DNA of 54,105 nt from an uncultured Lachnospiraceae bacterium. Lineage in GTDB: Bacteria > Bacillota > Clostridia > Lachnospirales > Lachnospiraceae. The notes under the pieces were generated by a model. The model saw only the letters and a program-made list of their open reading frames with translations, ran no database searches and was not told the DNA's origin. Location: positions 1 to 54,105 of the forward strand of contig CANRGB010000005.1 in the NCBI GenBank assembly GCA_947630005.1, in the 5' to 3' direction. A program made the position numbers and the translations under genes. Positions 1-8,234 of the stretch are shown one piece after another; within the stretch, counting starts at the first letter, position 1, and each line of letters starts with the position of its first letter.

Positions 1-152
1 ACGGAGTCCATCAGCTGCAGCATCTCCATGACGCTGCGGAAGAGGACTTTCCGGTTGCCCTGGACCCAGTGGATCTGTCCCTGCCAGGTGCATTTCTGAT
101 GGTTTATGATCTCGACGATAAACGTCTGTTTTTCATTTTTTCTTATGTCCAT
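1..152 (-). CDS. Partial small hypothetical protein (runs off the left edge)
   Basis: An ATG at 152 on the minus strand opens a frame that stays open for 50 codons to the window edge. It begins MDIRKNEKQTFIVEI and contains WQGQIHW and FRSVMEMLQLMD. A GGGAG ribosome site sits just upstream. The sequence resembles small conserved Lachnospiraceae proteins of about 60-80 residues with the pattern 'F.V.I....TWQG...W......FRS..E...L.D', for which I know no function. The C-terminus lies outside the window. A C9 run (G9 on the coding strand) lies about 30 bp upstream of the start. Confidence 0.6.
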   Translation of the reverse strand, partial: MDIRKNEKQTFIVEIINHQKCTWQGQIHWVQGNRKVLFRSVMEMLQLMDS

Positions 153-850
153 GGTCTCCCGCCTGATCGTTTTTTATGGTTATACCCCCCCCCGAAGTCA
201 CAAAATGGTCATTTGGAGTTAATTTCTCAGGTGTTTCGGGGAAAAAATTCAAAAAAAGTCCCCCCCTCAGCCGTTCCGGGTTTCCTTTCCTGTCTGCTGC
301 CTTATATGGACGGTTGACGTTACAGTTCACACATTCACTGTCCCGCGAGGTGATTTCTGTGCGTTCTGCACAGAAATCCCGAGAATTGCGGCGCGAAATG
401 CTGAGAAAGCAGCATTTCTGTGCGTCGTGAAGCGCTGTTACGTTCACGACCCGCAGGGGAGTGAACAGTAACTGGTTGAGCAAAGGATCATGGAAAGAGT
501 CAGTCAGGCCGTCAGCGTCTGTCTTCTATACATCAAGTACATCTGTATAGGCCGTACCTTCTTCATCCATGCCGCTGACAGAAGCTTTGCTGCCGATAGT
601 CACATCCCTTCTGCCGATGATAACCGCCTCATAAGTAATCACTGTTAAAAATCAAATTTAATATGGACAGAATCATAAATATATGTTATGATACGTCTGA
701 TGATCATCAAGAGGCTCGTTCATTGTTAACTATTTATCATCTTATTATCTGTTGAATCTTATATTACATTTCATTGAGGATTATCTGATTTTATCCCACA
801 ACATACTTGTAATTACATATCAACACTGCTAAAATAAGGGGGAATGATTA
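153..850. other. Gene-poor 700-bp stretch: homopolymer tracts, multi-hairpin repeat, possible coding remnant
   Basis: No convincing gene lies here. It holds a C9 tract (185-193), a C7 tract (260-266) and a three-hairpin element (319-472, listed separately). There is also a short minus-strand open frame at 526-642, about 39 codons, containing EAVIIGRRDVTIG and ending VLDV. It has no good start or ribosome site and may be a leftover C-terminus. Bases 643-850 are AT-rich and presumably hold the promoter of the Rpn-type gene at 851. Confidence 0.6.
319..472. repeat. Three-hairpin element with near-perfect terminal inverted repeats (MITE-like)
   Basis: GTTACAGTTCAC at 319-330 and GTGAACAGTAAC at 461-472 are inverted copies with one mismatch. 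Between them lie three further palindromes: GATTTCTGTGC/GCACAGAAATC with a 5-nt loop, GAAATGCTG/CAGCATTTC with a 6-nt loop, and CGTGAA/TTCACG. The organisation resembles a small non-autonomous element or structured intergenic repeat. No coding potential is evident and no second full copy lies in the window. Confidence 0.55.
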
Positions 851-1948
851 TTGAATCAGAACACAATAACTAAAAAACAGACAGGATATCCAGGATCCGA
901 TCCGGCAGACCGGCCGGATAACAGCGGCCAGACCGTACCGGACCTGAACCGCTGCTTCAAGGACGGCATCTTTCGCATCGTCTTCCGCGAAAAAGAAAAT
1001 CTTCTCAGCCTTTACAACGCCGTCAGCGGCACCAGTTACGATAATCCGGAGGATCTCATCATCTATACGCTGGAGGATGCGGTATATATGGGGATCCGGA
1101 ACGACGCCGGCTTCCTTCTTCATGCACAGCTTGGGCTGTACGAGCATCAGAGCACCCTCTGTTATAACATGCCCCTGAGAGGTCTTCAGTATTTCGCGGC
1201 AATGTACCGCGCGTATGTAAAGACAAACGGATATGACCCGCACCGAAGGAAAGTGATCCCGCTGCCAGTTCCCCAGTACATCGTCTTTTACAACGGAGAA
1301 GAAAAAAGCCGGGAGAGCTGGAAGATGAAGCTGTCGGACGCATTCCTGCTCCCGGAGGGGCAGGAAAACAACGGGCGAAGCACTCTCCTGTCTTCCCTGA
1401 CCGCTCCCGGAACGCCCGCACTGGAATGCACCGCCCTGGTGCTGAACATCAACTACGGGAAGAACCGGGAACTGATGGAGAAATGTGGGAGGCTTGGGGA
1501 ATACGCGCAGTTCGTAGCCTGCATGCGGAGGCACATGAAGGGAAAGACGACGGAAAAGGAGAAGCTGGAGGCAGTGAACGCTGCGGTGGACGAATGCATC
1601 CGGGAAGGGATCCTGAAAGATATCCTGATAAAAAACCGGGCGGAGGTAGTGGCGATGAGCTTTTGGGAATACGACGCGGAGAGGCACCTGAAGATCGAGA
1701 AGGAAGACAGCTACAATGATGGATTCCTGGCCGGAATAAAAAGCGAACAGAAAAATACCCTGCGTGAGAGGAACCGCGCGGACGCTGCTGAGAATCGTGC
1801 AGATACTGCAGAAACTCACGCAAACGCTGAGAAGAATCGCGCAGACGCTGAGAAAAACCGCGCAGACACGGCAGAGCAGGAACTTGCCCGGCTGCGGGAA
1901 GAACTCCGCAAACTGCGTGGAGAATCTGAAGACTCTGAAAACACCTGA
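851..1948 (+). CDS. Rpn family (PD-(D/E)XK nuclease / putative transposase) protein with C-terminal heptad repeats
   Basis: This 365-residue protein starts at TTG, with AAGGGGG eight bases upstream. Residues about 35-120 match the Rpn/PD-(D/E)XK pattern: FKDGIFRIVF, then RNDAGFLLHAQLGLYEHQS. The last segment corresponds to the usual 'ND.SF......L.EHQST.N.NMPLR' catalytic core with its E and Q. Family members (E. coli RpnA-E) are DNA endonucleases that promote RecA-independent recombination. The C-terminus carries imperfect 7-residue repeats of the type NRADAAE, NRADTAE, NRADAEK (about 302-345), probably a helical or coiled-coil tail made by 21-bp tandem repeats. A terminator hairpin follows at 1998-2030. 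It converges with the minus-strand block downstream. Confidence 0.8.
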   Translation: MNQNTITKKQTGYPGSDPADRPDNSGQTVPDLNRCFKDGIFRIVFREKENLLSLYNAVSGTSYDNPEDLIIYTLEDAVYMGIRNDAGFLLHAQLGLYEHQSTLCYNMPLRGLQYFAAMYRAYVKTNGYDPHRRKVIPLPVPQYIVFYNGEEKSRESWKMKLSDAFLLPEGQENNGRSTLLSSLTAPGTPALECTALVLNINYGKNRELMEKCGRLGEYAQFVACMRRHMKGKTTEKEKLEAVNAAVDECIREGILKDILIKNRAEVVAMSFWEYDAERHLKIEKEDSYNDGFLAGIKSEQKNTLRERNRADAAENRADTAETHANAEKNRADAEKNRADTAEQELARLREELRKLRGESEDSENT

Positions 1949-1997
1949 AAGTTTTATTGGGTTTTATTTCACAGCAATTTTGTTTTCTGAAATGACA

Positions 1998-2030
1998 CGG
2001 CGGACCTGCCTGAGCAGATCCGCCGCTTTC
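1998..2030 (+). terminator. Terminator hairpin after the Rpn gene
   Basis: The stem CGGCGGA/TCCGCCG is extended by CTGC/GCAG and followed by CTTTCTT. It lies 50 bp after the stop codon. Confidence 0.6.
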
Positions 2031-2040
2031 TTACATTATA

Positions 2041-2118
2041 AAGCTTTGCTTCGCAGTTAGAGCAGAATTTCGCGCTGGGAGACAGTCCTGTTCCACAGGC
2101 AGGACAAGTCACAATCAA
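2041..2118 (-). pseudogene. Zinc-ribbon remnant (C-terminal fragment)
   Basis: Read on the minus strand, bases 2118-2041 encode CPACG, twelve residues, then KFCSNCEAKL, a textbook CxxC...CxxC zinc ribbon of the kind that ends many Firmicutes proteins. The frame has an upstream stop near 2193, no start codon with a ribosome site, and reads past the expected end into the Rpn terminator. It is therefore probably the debris of a deleted gene. It is not in frame with the NADAR-type gene immediately upstream. Confidence 0.5.
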
Positions 2119-2165
2119 TTTCCGCTGCCGCCCGTATCCGCGGACGGCAGCCCCCGCCTGATCTG

Positions 2166-3023
2166 TTATTTGGCCTGACTGTCCAGGAAGTTATCCCGGG
2201 ACTTTTTATTCGTCAGGGAAGAACAGTGCTCCTGATAATACTGTTCGACGTCCGCCTCCCTCAATGTACAGGGGACAACCGGCGACAGGAGACTCACGCC
2301 TTTCTTCCCCTGCATCTGCACATTTTCGTAGGATTTCCCGCCCATCGATTTCCCGTCTTCCTGCGTCCGGAACAATTTCAGATAGGACTCCCTCGTTTTT
2401 ACCTCGTCGATCAGACCCGCACGTGTCAGTCCCACAAAGATCGCGCATGACCGTGCCTGACAGTTCAGAGATTTCGTCGCCAGATCCGTAAAAGCCGTAT
2501 ATCCTCCTGCCAGCAGCTTTTCCGTGACTTCCGCGTTCTCCGGCTCCAGAAGAGCGTTCAGATACAGGAAATCATAAAACTGAGAAATATGATAAGGCGG
2601 AACATAGAATTCCATCCCGTCAAAGAGATATCCGCAGGAAATCATTCCCTTTAATTCTTCCTTCACTTTTTTCTTACACTCTTTCCCCGGAAGAAACAGA
2701 TATTCCGGAAACGGTCCTGTGGTTTCATCTTCGGACTTACCGATCTTGGATGACTGAAACGCGCTTTCCACCGACGTCAGTCCGCTTTTCGTCCTCTTCT
2801 GCAGACTCATCGCGCTCAGCTCGGTTCCCAGCAGATAGAGCGAAGAAGAAGACACTTCAAGAATTTTCTCTTCCGGATACGCCGCAAGAAAATTCCTGTG
2901 CAGACCGATCTGACATTTTCTCTTCTGCGACAGAGCAAATCCTCCGAACCAGTCAAATTCCACATGGATCTCCTCGAAAAACGGATACTCTGTTTTACTT
3001 ACAAATACGCTCCTCTTTGTCAT
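2166..3023 (-). CDS. DarT1-associated NADAR antitoxin-type protein, orphan
   Basis: This 285-residue protein matches, from memory, the family annotated as DarT1-associated NADAR antitoxin (DUF6977-like). The landmarks fall in order: FALSQKRK at 29-36, ILEVSSSSLYLLG about 54-66, VESAFQSSK at 85-93, FYDFLYLNAL at 149-158, and AFTDLATKSLNCQARSCA at 177-194. NADAR enzymes remove ADP-ribose; in DarT1 systems they reverse guanosine ADP-ribosylation of DNA by the DarT1 toxin. No DarT-like frame is visible on either strand within the window, so the partner is lost, remote, or the protein has another job. The tail after about 220 is not conserved in my memory of the family. The start ATG has GGGAGG upstream, but that ribosome site lies inside an inverted repeat (3033-3079). 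Confidence 0.7.
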   Translation of the reverse strand: MTKRSVFVSKTEYPFFEEIHVEFDWFGGFALSQKRKCQIGLHRNFLAAYPEEKILEVSSSSLYLLGTELSAMSLQKRTKSGLTSVESAFQSSKIGKSEDETTGPFPEYLFLPGKECKKKVKEELKGMISCGYLFDGMEFYVPPYHISQFYDFLYLNALLEPENAEVTEKLLAGGYTAFTDLATKSLNCQARSCAIFVGLTRAGLIDEVKTRESYLKLFRTQEDGKSMGGKSYENVQMQGKKGVSLLSPVVPCTLREADVEQYYQEHCSSLTNKKSRDNFLDSQAK

Positions 3024-3032
3024 TTTCCATTC

Positions 3033-3079
3033 CTCCCGTGTGATTTATTTTTCAGGAAGATAACTTTATCACACGGGAG
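3033..3079 (-). promoter_or_regulatory. 12-bp inverted repeat enclosing the ribosome site of the NADAR-type gene
   Basis: ATCACACGGGAG (3068-3079, plus strand) pairs perfectly with CTCCCGTGTGAT (3033-3044). On the minus-strand mRNA the second arm contains the GGGAG of the ribosome site that serves the ATG at 3023. The predicted fold would hide it. On the plus strand the stem is followed by a T-rich run, so a terminator for antisense transcripts is the alternative reading. Confidence 0.5.
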
Positions 3080-3107
3080 AAATTTTATTTTTTTCGTTTA
3101 TCCTGCC

Positions 3108-5558
3108 CTATGCAGATGCCGGCGCAAAATCCGTTTCTGCCCTCGCGGACAGTTTCGCGCTGTCCGGTATCCTTGACGGGTATCCGAAATATTCCGGCTC
3201 CTCTATCTCCGGGTTATTCATCTCCGGATTTTCCATTCCTGAATCTTCCGCTCCCGGGTTCTCTACTTTCGGGTTCTCCATCTCCGGGCTTTCTGCTCCC
3301 GGGTTCTCCATCTCCGGATCTTTCGTCCCCTGTTCTTCTATTTTCAGCTCTTCCTGTTTTACAGTATCCAGGAAAGCATTCATATTCCTCACAATTTTTT
3401 CTACGCTGGTCCATGTAACCACGAGTGCCAGCAGAGCCAGTCCTATTACGACCCTCGTCGACATACGTTTCAGCGTTCTGTCTTCCGGATCTTCGTCGTA
3501 CGCTGTAATTCCGAACAGTTCCTCTGCCTTTCGCTGTCTGATCTCCTTTCTCTCTCTTCTTCTTCTTTCTTCCTCTTCAAATTCCTCCTCAAGTTCGTCT
3601 TCAAACTCGTCTTCCGTCTCTTCTTCAGACAACCGGACACTCTCCAAGAACTGTTCAAGCACGCCCTTTTTTCTCTCGTTTCTCTCCCCGTTCACAGGTT
3701 CCTCCCCTGTTCCTTTTCCTGCCTGTCCGGCTGTCTGCTCTTCTTCCTTTTCATCCTCGTCCGCCAGTTCCCAGTACGTTTCTTCCGACTGATCTTCTTC
3801 AGGCAGCCGAATAGTCTCCAAAAACTTTTCAAGCACACCCTTTTTTCCCTCGTTTCTCTCCCCGTTCATTAATTCTTCCCTTTTTCCTTTCCCGGCCTGT
3901 TCAGCCGTCTGTTCTTTTTCCTTTTCATCCTTGTCCGCCGGTTTACCACACGTTTCTTCCGGCTGCGCTTCCTCGCTTTCCAGTTCCCAGTATGTTTCTT
4001 CCGTCCGCGCTTCCCCGCGCTCCGGCCCCCGGCATGCTTCTCCGCCCGCCTCCTGGAGGCGCGCCTTTTCTGCCTGCGCGTTTTCCCATGAGCACCAGAG
4101 CAGCAGCACAAGCGCGGCCGTATCCAGGTAAACCGACTTCGCACCCGCAAAGGGCAGGTTGATCGGAAGCGGCAAAAGTCCCAGACTGTAAGGAATCCCC
4201 GCCAGAACCCGGAGTGCAAGCGACCACCAGGCGGCATGATAGATCAGATAATTTTCATTGTACTCCATACTCTTCCCCAAAAGCTTCCTCGTCGCAGCCA
4301 GGAACACAAACAAAGCGAGCAGGATCTCCAGAACCGCCTTCCATCCCCAGTAATACAGCGCGCTTTGCAGATAATCGTTGTTATTAAAAAGAAATTCGTA
4401 AATCCGCATGTTCGTCTGCAGAGCATACGCCGGCCCTGAGATGGCCGCGTTTCTCATCAGAAAGAACACATTTTCCATATAACGGCGCCAGCTTCCATCC
4501 GCAATATACTGCAGAAGACCCCGGCCTGAATTATGGAGCAGGAGCAGCAGCCCGAACCACAGCGCCGCATAAAATACCGTGAAATGCACGGTGTTTTTTC
4601 TCTTTCCGTGAGATTCCCCTGTGTACTTCCTTACAGCTGCGGACAGAGTCAGCAGATCGACCGCCGCCAGTTCGAGCATCCAGATACCGCTATGTTCCAT
4701 GTACAGCAGAAACTGCATGACAGTCAGCATTGTCAGCTGCAGACAGGCGGAAATGACGCTTGTATAATGAAAGTTTTTTTCCTTCATTCCTTTAAAGATC
4801 ACCTGTGTCCAGAGAGGAAACGCAAAGATCAGGATCACATCATAAAGGTACGTCTTGTCCACAGCTATAGCTCCGGCAAAAATGTAGTCCCTGTCCACGT
4901 AAAGAGAAAACGACGTGGTGCATACTTCCAGCACCAGCATCACAAGAAACAGCAGAGAAAGCGCAAATACCACGAGCAGCGATTTATAAAGTGTGCCGGA
5001 ACCTGCTTCGAACGTCTCATAATCCTCTTCCATATCCCATATATCATAGTCCTCTCTGTTTTCCGCCACGTCCCCTGCTGCGCCCATCGCTTTGCTTCCC
5101 GCCGTGACTTCCGCTGCGCCCATCGTTTTGCTTCCTGCCGTGACTCCTGCTGCGCTCATCGCTTTGCTTCCTGCCGTGACTCCTGCTGCGCTCATCGCTT
5201 TGCTTCCCGCCGCGTCCATCGTTTTGCTTCCCACCGCGTCTTCTGCCGCGCCCATCGCTTTGCTTCCCGCCTCGCCCATTTCATCGTCGAAAGACAGCAG
5301 CTCGTCAAGCAGCTCATCGTCCATATCCCAAGGCCAGTTGTAGTCAAGAATTTTCTTAATGGAAATAACACTGCAAATAAAGAGGATCAGCAGAATCAGC
5401 ACGGCCGCGGCGCGCAGCAGATACCCCAGGTTACCCGCGTGATCCTCAAAATTCACCCGGTAAACAACAGTGTGAAGCACCAAAAATATAAGCCATGTTC
5501 CGAGGGCCGCAGCCAGAGGCAGGTTACATTCCCTTACTTTTTCAATCAGTTTTTTCAA
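3108..5558 (-). CDS. Large polytopic membrane protein with three sets of internal repeats
   Basis: This protein of 816 residues starts at TTG with GGGGAGAAG just upstream. I do not recognise the family. Visible parts are two N-terminal membrane segments (about 14-33 and 47-67); a soluble insert of 12-residue repeats of the type GSKAMSAAGVTA (about 97-165); a bundle of hydrophobic segments (about 190-490); a highly charged cytoplasmic region (about 495-680) containing a 58-residue unit duplicated in tandem (174-bp period); a further membrane segment VVIGLALLALVVTW; and a tail of PEMENPGAE-like pentapeptide repeats. It lies 111 bp after the VWA gene and on the same strand, suggesting one transcription unit. 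Its role there, for example as a membrane anchor, is inference. Confidence 0.75.
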   Translation of the reverse strand: MKKLIEKVRECNLPLAAALGTWLIFLVLHTVVYRVNFEDHAGNLGYLLRAAAVLILLILFICSVISIKKILDYNWPWDMDDELLDELLSFDDEMGEAGSKAMGAAEDAVGSKTMDAAGSKAMSAAGVTAGSKAMSAAGVTAGSKTMGAAEVTAGSKAMGAAGDVAENREDYDIWDMEEDYETFEAGSGTLYKSLLVVFALSLLFLVMLVLEVCTTSFSLYVDRDYIFAGAIAVDKTYLYDVILIFAFPLWTQVIFKGMKEKNFHYTSVISACLQLTMLTVMQFLLYMEHSGIWMLELAAVDLLTLSAAVRKYTGESHGKRKNTVHFTVFYAALWFGLLLLLHNSGRGLLQYIADGSWRRYMENVFFLMRNAAISGPAYALQTNMRIYEFLFNNNDYLQSALYYWGWKAVLEILLALFVFLAATRKLLGKSMEYNENYLIYHAAWWSLALRVLAGIPYSLGLLPLPINLPFAGAKSVYLDTAALVLLLWCSWENAQAEKARLQEAGGEACRGPERGEARTEETYWELESEEAQPEETCGKPADKDEKEKEQTAEQAGKGKREELMNGERNEGKKGVLEKFLETIRLPEEDQSEETYWELADEDEKEEEQTAGQAGKGTGEEPVNGERNERKKGVLEQFLESVRLSEEETEDEFEDELEEEFEEEERRRRERKEIRQRKAEELFGITAYDEDPEDRTLKRMSTRVVIGLALLALVVTWTSVEKIVRNMNAFLDTVKQEELKIEEQGTKDPEMENPGAESPEMENPKVENPGAEDSGMENPEMNNPEIEEPEYFGYPSRIPDSAKLSARAETDFAPASA
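3620..3967 (-). repeat. Two tandem 174-bp units inside the membrane-protein gene
   Basis: The segment encoding KGVLEQFLESVRL through YWELADEDEKEE is present twice, 174 bp apart (compare CGTTTCTCTCC at 3677 and 3851). The copies have diverged by scattered substitutions but remain in frame. Confidence 0.7.
5079..5279 (-). repeat. 36-bp in-frame tandem repeats (12-residue GSKAM units)
   Basis: About five to six copies of a unit like CATCGCTTTGCTTCCCGCCG follow one another with 36-bp spacing and few differences, encoding GSKAM-GAAEVTA. The high similarity between copies indicates recent expansion. Confidence 0.75.
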
Positions 5559-5570
5559 TCTTCTCCCCTC

Positions 5571-5634
5571 TTTCTGTCTCTGTTTTTACAATCTTAATCC
5601 GATTTCTGTCTCTGTTTTTACGATCTTAATCCGA
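5571..5634. repeat. Two tandem 32-bp units between the VWA and membrane-protein genes
   Basis: The unit begins TTTCTGTCTCTGTTTTTAC and ends TTAATCCGA. It is present at 5571-5602 and 5603-5634 with a single A/G difference. Confidence 0.8.
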
Positions 5635-5669
5635 ATTTTCATGTCCGCCGTGCGGGCATCCGTTTCCGC

Positions 5670-6908
5670 TTATTCAAGATCATCTCCTTTGATCCGTATC
5701 ACTTTTCCCCAGGGCGGCTGCACTTCGCTGTCAATGATAATCCACAGCACGGGGATTCCCAGCGTCTCGCTTTCCTGCGGAAACTCCGCATACCCGTCTG
5801 TCATCACAACGACCGCCTCCGGGAGATCTCTTGTCATATGTTTTTTCATGTACCAGAAGATTGATCTGAAACTCGTTCCCCCGCCGCCGGCAGGCCTGCA
5901 TTTTTCCAGATCCTCCTCTGATTCAAACTCTACCGGTTCCGTCACATCCCAGTCAAAGAACGATACTTTTCCTTTAAAATGGCGGAACTGAAGCAGGGCC
6001 TGCCTGACTTCCCCGAACAGCACCGTCAGCTCTCTTTTTGTTATGGAGCCGGAGGCATCCACGCAGAACCATATGTTTCCGACGGAATCTTCCTCCTCAA
6101 AATGAAACATCGGTATGATAAGATCCGTATAGCTGTATCTCCGGTCGTTCGGGATAAAGCTGTAATCCGCCTTGTCCAGAACCTGATGCAGAAAATCATG
6201 CAGTTCTTTTTTCCAGTCAATCTTCGATTTTCTGTAGCCTTCAAAGATCTCTCTGGCTTTCAGACAGACCCGGTCTCCCGCCATGTGCGATTTCGCCCCA
6301 TGAATGTTTTCCTGCCATTCATAGCTTTCCGCGCTCTCAGGTTCGAGACGGGTCCACGGATCATGCCTGTCAATCAGTACATACTTCCCGCCCTGACCCG
6401 AATCGGAAGCAGAATCCCCGGAGCCGAAGCCTTCTTCGAACACGAAACCGTTTCCCGGCGTCGTCCCGGAGCCGCGCAGCAGCATCTCATATACTTCCTC
6501 TGCCGTGTACAGCCTGCCTTCTTTCCCGTTGGGCGCCAGATGCGGGATCATTTCCCCTCCCACCTCAAACTCACAGTATCCCATGGTCCAGAGCAGCATC
6601 GAATTTACCACGATATCGCATGCGATATTATAGAGATATCGGTAATGATTCCGCGCTCTCAGACAATGCGACAGCGCGCAGTGCATCACTTCATGCATCA
6701 TGACCACGGCTGTCTGCTCGTCATCCAGCCGGCTCACAAACTCCGGATCGAACACGAGATGTCTCATATCCGTATAAGCCGTCTTGCAGTCCGCCAGCCC
6801 AAGCTGCAGATGCAGCAGAAGGGTTCCCCAGAACGGATAGCGGAACAGCAGTTTCGTCCGGACCGCATGCAGCCGCCCCATGACTCTGATCTTTTCCTTC
6901 TGATCCAT
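5670..6908 (-). CDS. DUF2201-type putative metallopeptidase with C-terminal VWA domain
   Basis: This protein has 412 residues. The N-terminal half carries a zinc-peptidase-like signature, HEVMH at 72-76, followed by NIACDIVVN at 94-102 where a third acidic ligand (D98) is expected. The C-terminal half is a von Willebrand A domain with a complete MIDAS: DASGS at 284-288, T345 in GGGGTSF, and D371 in MTDG. VWA proteins of this class work with MoxR AAA+ ATPases as metal-dependent protein-binding adaptors. The MoxR gene ends only 13 bp upstream, and the start has a very strong GGGGGGAGGAGA ribosome site. Whether the peptidase is active is unknown. The substrate is unknown. Confidence 0.85.
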   Translation of the reverse strand: MDQKEKIRVMGRLHAVRTKLLFRYPFWGTLLLHLQLGLADCKTAYTDMRHLVFDPEFVSRLDDEQTAVVMMHEVMHCALSHCLRARNHYRYLYNIACDIVVNSMLLWTMGYCEFEVGGEMIPHLAPNGKEGRLYTAEEVYEMLLRGSGTTPGNGFVFEEGFGSGDSASDSGQGGKYVLIDRHDPWTRLEPESAESYEWQENIHGAKSHMAGDRVCLKAREIFEGYRKSKIDWKKELHDFLHQVLDKADYSFIPNDRRYSYTDLIIPMFHFEEEDSVGNIWFCVDASGSITKRELTVLFGEVRQALLQFRHFKGKVSFFDWDVTEPVEFESEEDLEKCRPAGGGGTSFRSIFWYMKKHMTRDLPEAVVVMTDGYAEFPQESETLGIPVLWIIIDSEVQPPWGKVIRIKGDDLE

Positions 6909-6921
6909 TCTCCTCCCCCCT

Positions 6922-8016
6922 TTACATAAATTTCCGATTGCGCTTCATCCACTCCCGGTACGCCGGCACGGTCATCAGCCGCGTCTTCATGCTCTCCTCG
7001 GTCATGATATCCCGGTAGAATTTCGCGGCGAAATCAACCGGAAGCCCCCTGAGATACTGACAGATATTTCCCAGATTCCGGTCGGTGATCCTGTCCGGAT
7101 CCTCCAGAATCCTCGATGTGAGCGAAGAAATCAGCGCGCACATAACGTCCGGCTGTCTGGGACAGTCACCGCCGCGTCCGTCAAATATCTCATCGATATC
7201 CGGCAGCGTCTGGTATACTCTGCACCAGCCTTCAAATTCCAGCGCCGCGCCAAGGCCGACGCAGCCGGCGATCATAGGATGAATATCCGACGGCAGCTTC
7301 GCGCCGGATGCTTTCAGGACATCGCTGACAAACTTCCAGCTTCGCGGCGTCGGAAAGGCCTTATCGTCCGCATCTGTCTCCTGATAAAGCTTACTGCTGT
7401 CAAAAGAAAGGTAACCCAGGACAAGCGGATGCAGACGCATCTTTACCGCCCACTCTCTGAAACTTTCAAAATCCACTTTGATCTCAAAGTGCATCAGGCG
7501 GTTCGCCAGAGCTTTCGGCATCTGATAGGCGACGCTCCGGTCGGTCACCCGGTTTCCGGCCGCGATGACGATCGTATTGTCAGGAAGGCTGTGCTCCCCG
7601 ACCGTCCGGTCCAGCGTGATCTGGTAGGCCGCCGCCTGTACGGCCGGAGGAGCCGCCGAGAGCTCATCCAGAAAAAGCAGATTCACAACGTCCTCGTCCG
7701 CGGAAAGGTCAAACAGCTTCGGACGGAGCCATTTTGTGAACTCCCTCTCCGCGTCCGGCACAGGGACGCCGCGCAGCTCGATCGGCGAAAACAGCAGCAG
7801 ACGGATGTCCGTGACATGTGTCTTCTTCCCTGTAGCTTTTTCAATATTATCCGCGATCTGCCGGACCGCCGCGGATTTTCCTATACCGGGCGGTCCCCAG
7901 AGGAACACAGCCGGCACATCCGTCATACGCATATTCTGACGGATCATCGCCACATACAGCGCGCTGAGTCCATTTGTTAATGCCGCAACAGATAGAGCTG
8001 AAATATTTGTACCCAT
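6922..8016 (-). CDS. MoxR-family AAA+ ATPase
   Basis: This protein has 364 residues if it starts at the ATG at 8016. That ATG has AGGAGG in front and begins MGTNISALSV. A longer frame reaches 8103 but has no better ribosome site and runs into tandem repeats. Motifs: Walker A GPPGIGKS at 41-48, Walker B LLFLDE at 113-118, sensor-1 AAGN at 152-155, and ANR at 171-173. MoxR proteins are chaperone-like ATPases that pair with VWA proteins to remodel or activate targets. The VWA partner follows after 13 bp, so the two are almost certainly co-translated. The helicase gene lies upstream on the same strand. Confidence 0.88.
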   Translation of the reverse strand: MGTNISALSVAALTNGLSALYVAMIRQNMRMTDVPAVFLWGPPGIGKSAAVRQIADNIEKATGKKTHVTDIRLLLFSPIELRGVPVPDAEREFTKWLRPKLFDLSADEDVVNLLFLDELSAAPPAVQAAAYQITLDRTVGEHSLPDNTIVIAAGNRVTDRSVAYQMPKALANRLMHFEIKVDFESFREWAVKMRLHPLVLGYLSFDSSKLYQETDADDKAFPTPRSWKFVSDVLKASGAKLPSDIHPMIAGCVGLGAALEFEGWCRVYQTLPDIDEIFDGRGGDCPRQPDVMCALISSLTSRILEDPDRITDRNLGNICQYLRGLPVDFAAKFYRDIMTEESMKTRLMTVPAYREWMKRNRKFM

Positions 8017-8074
8017 AACATTCCTCCTGACTATTCTCCCGTATATTTTTGTGTGTTCCTCGCTGGTCTCTTTC

Positions 8075-8210
8075 GTTTTTTTTCCGTGTCCCTGGTCCCT
8101 CACCGGTCTCTTCCGATTTTCCGTGTCCCTGGTCCCTCACCGGTCTCTTCCGATTCTTTTCCGTGTCCCTGGTCCCTCACCGGTCTCTTCCGGTTCTCTT
8201 CCGTGTCTTC
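8075..8210. repeat. Intercistronic minisatellite between helicase and MoxR genes
   Basis: Three near-identical copies of CCGTGTCCCTGGTCCCTCAC followed by CGGTCTCTTCCG, with a degenerate copy on each side, have a period of about 37-40 bp. The period is not constant and not a multiple of three. The gap between the two genes (8017-8234) is largely made of this repeat. Confidence 0.8.
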
Positions 8211-8234
8211 CCCGTTGGCCTCTTCCGGCCTTTC

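Noticed and set aside
5079-5279. CRISPR array
   Set aside because: The 36-bp units have no unique spacers between them and are in frame with the membrane-protein gene, so this is a coding minisatellite.
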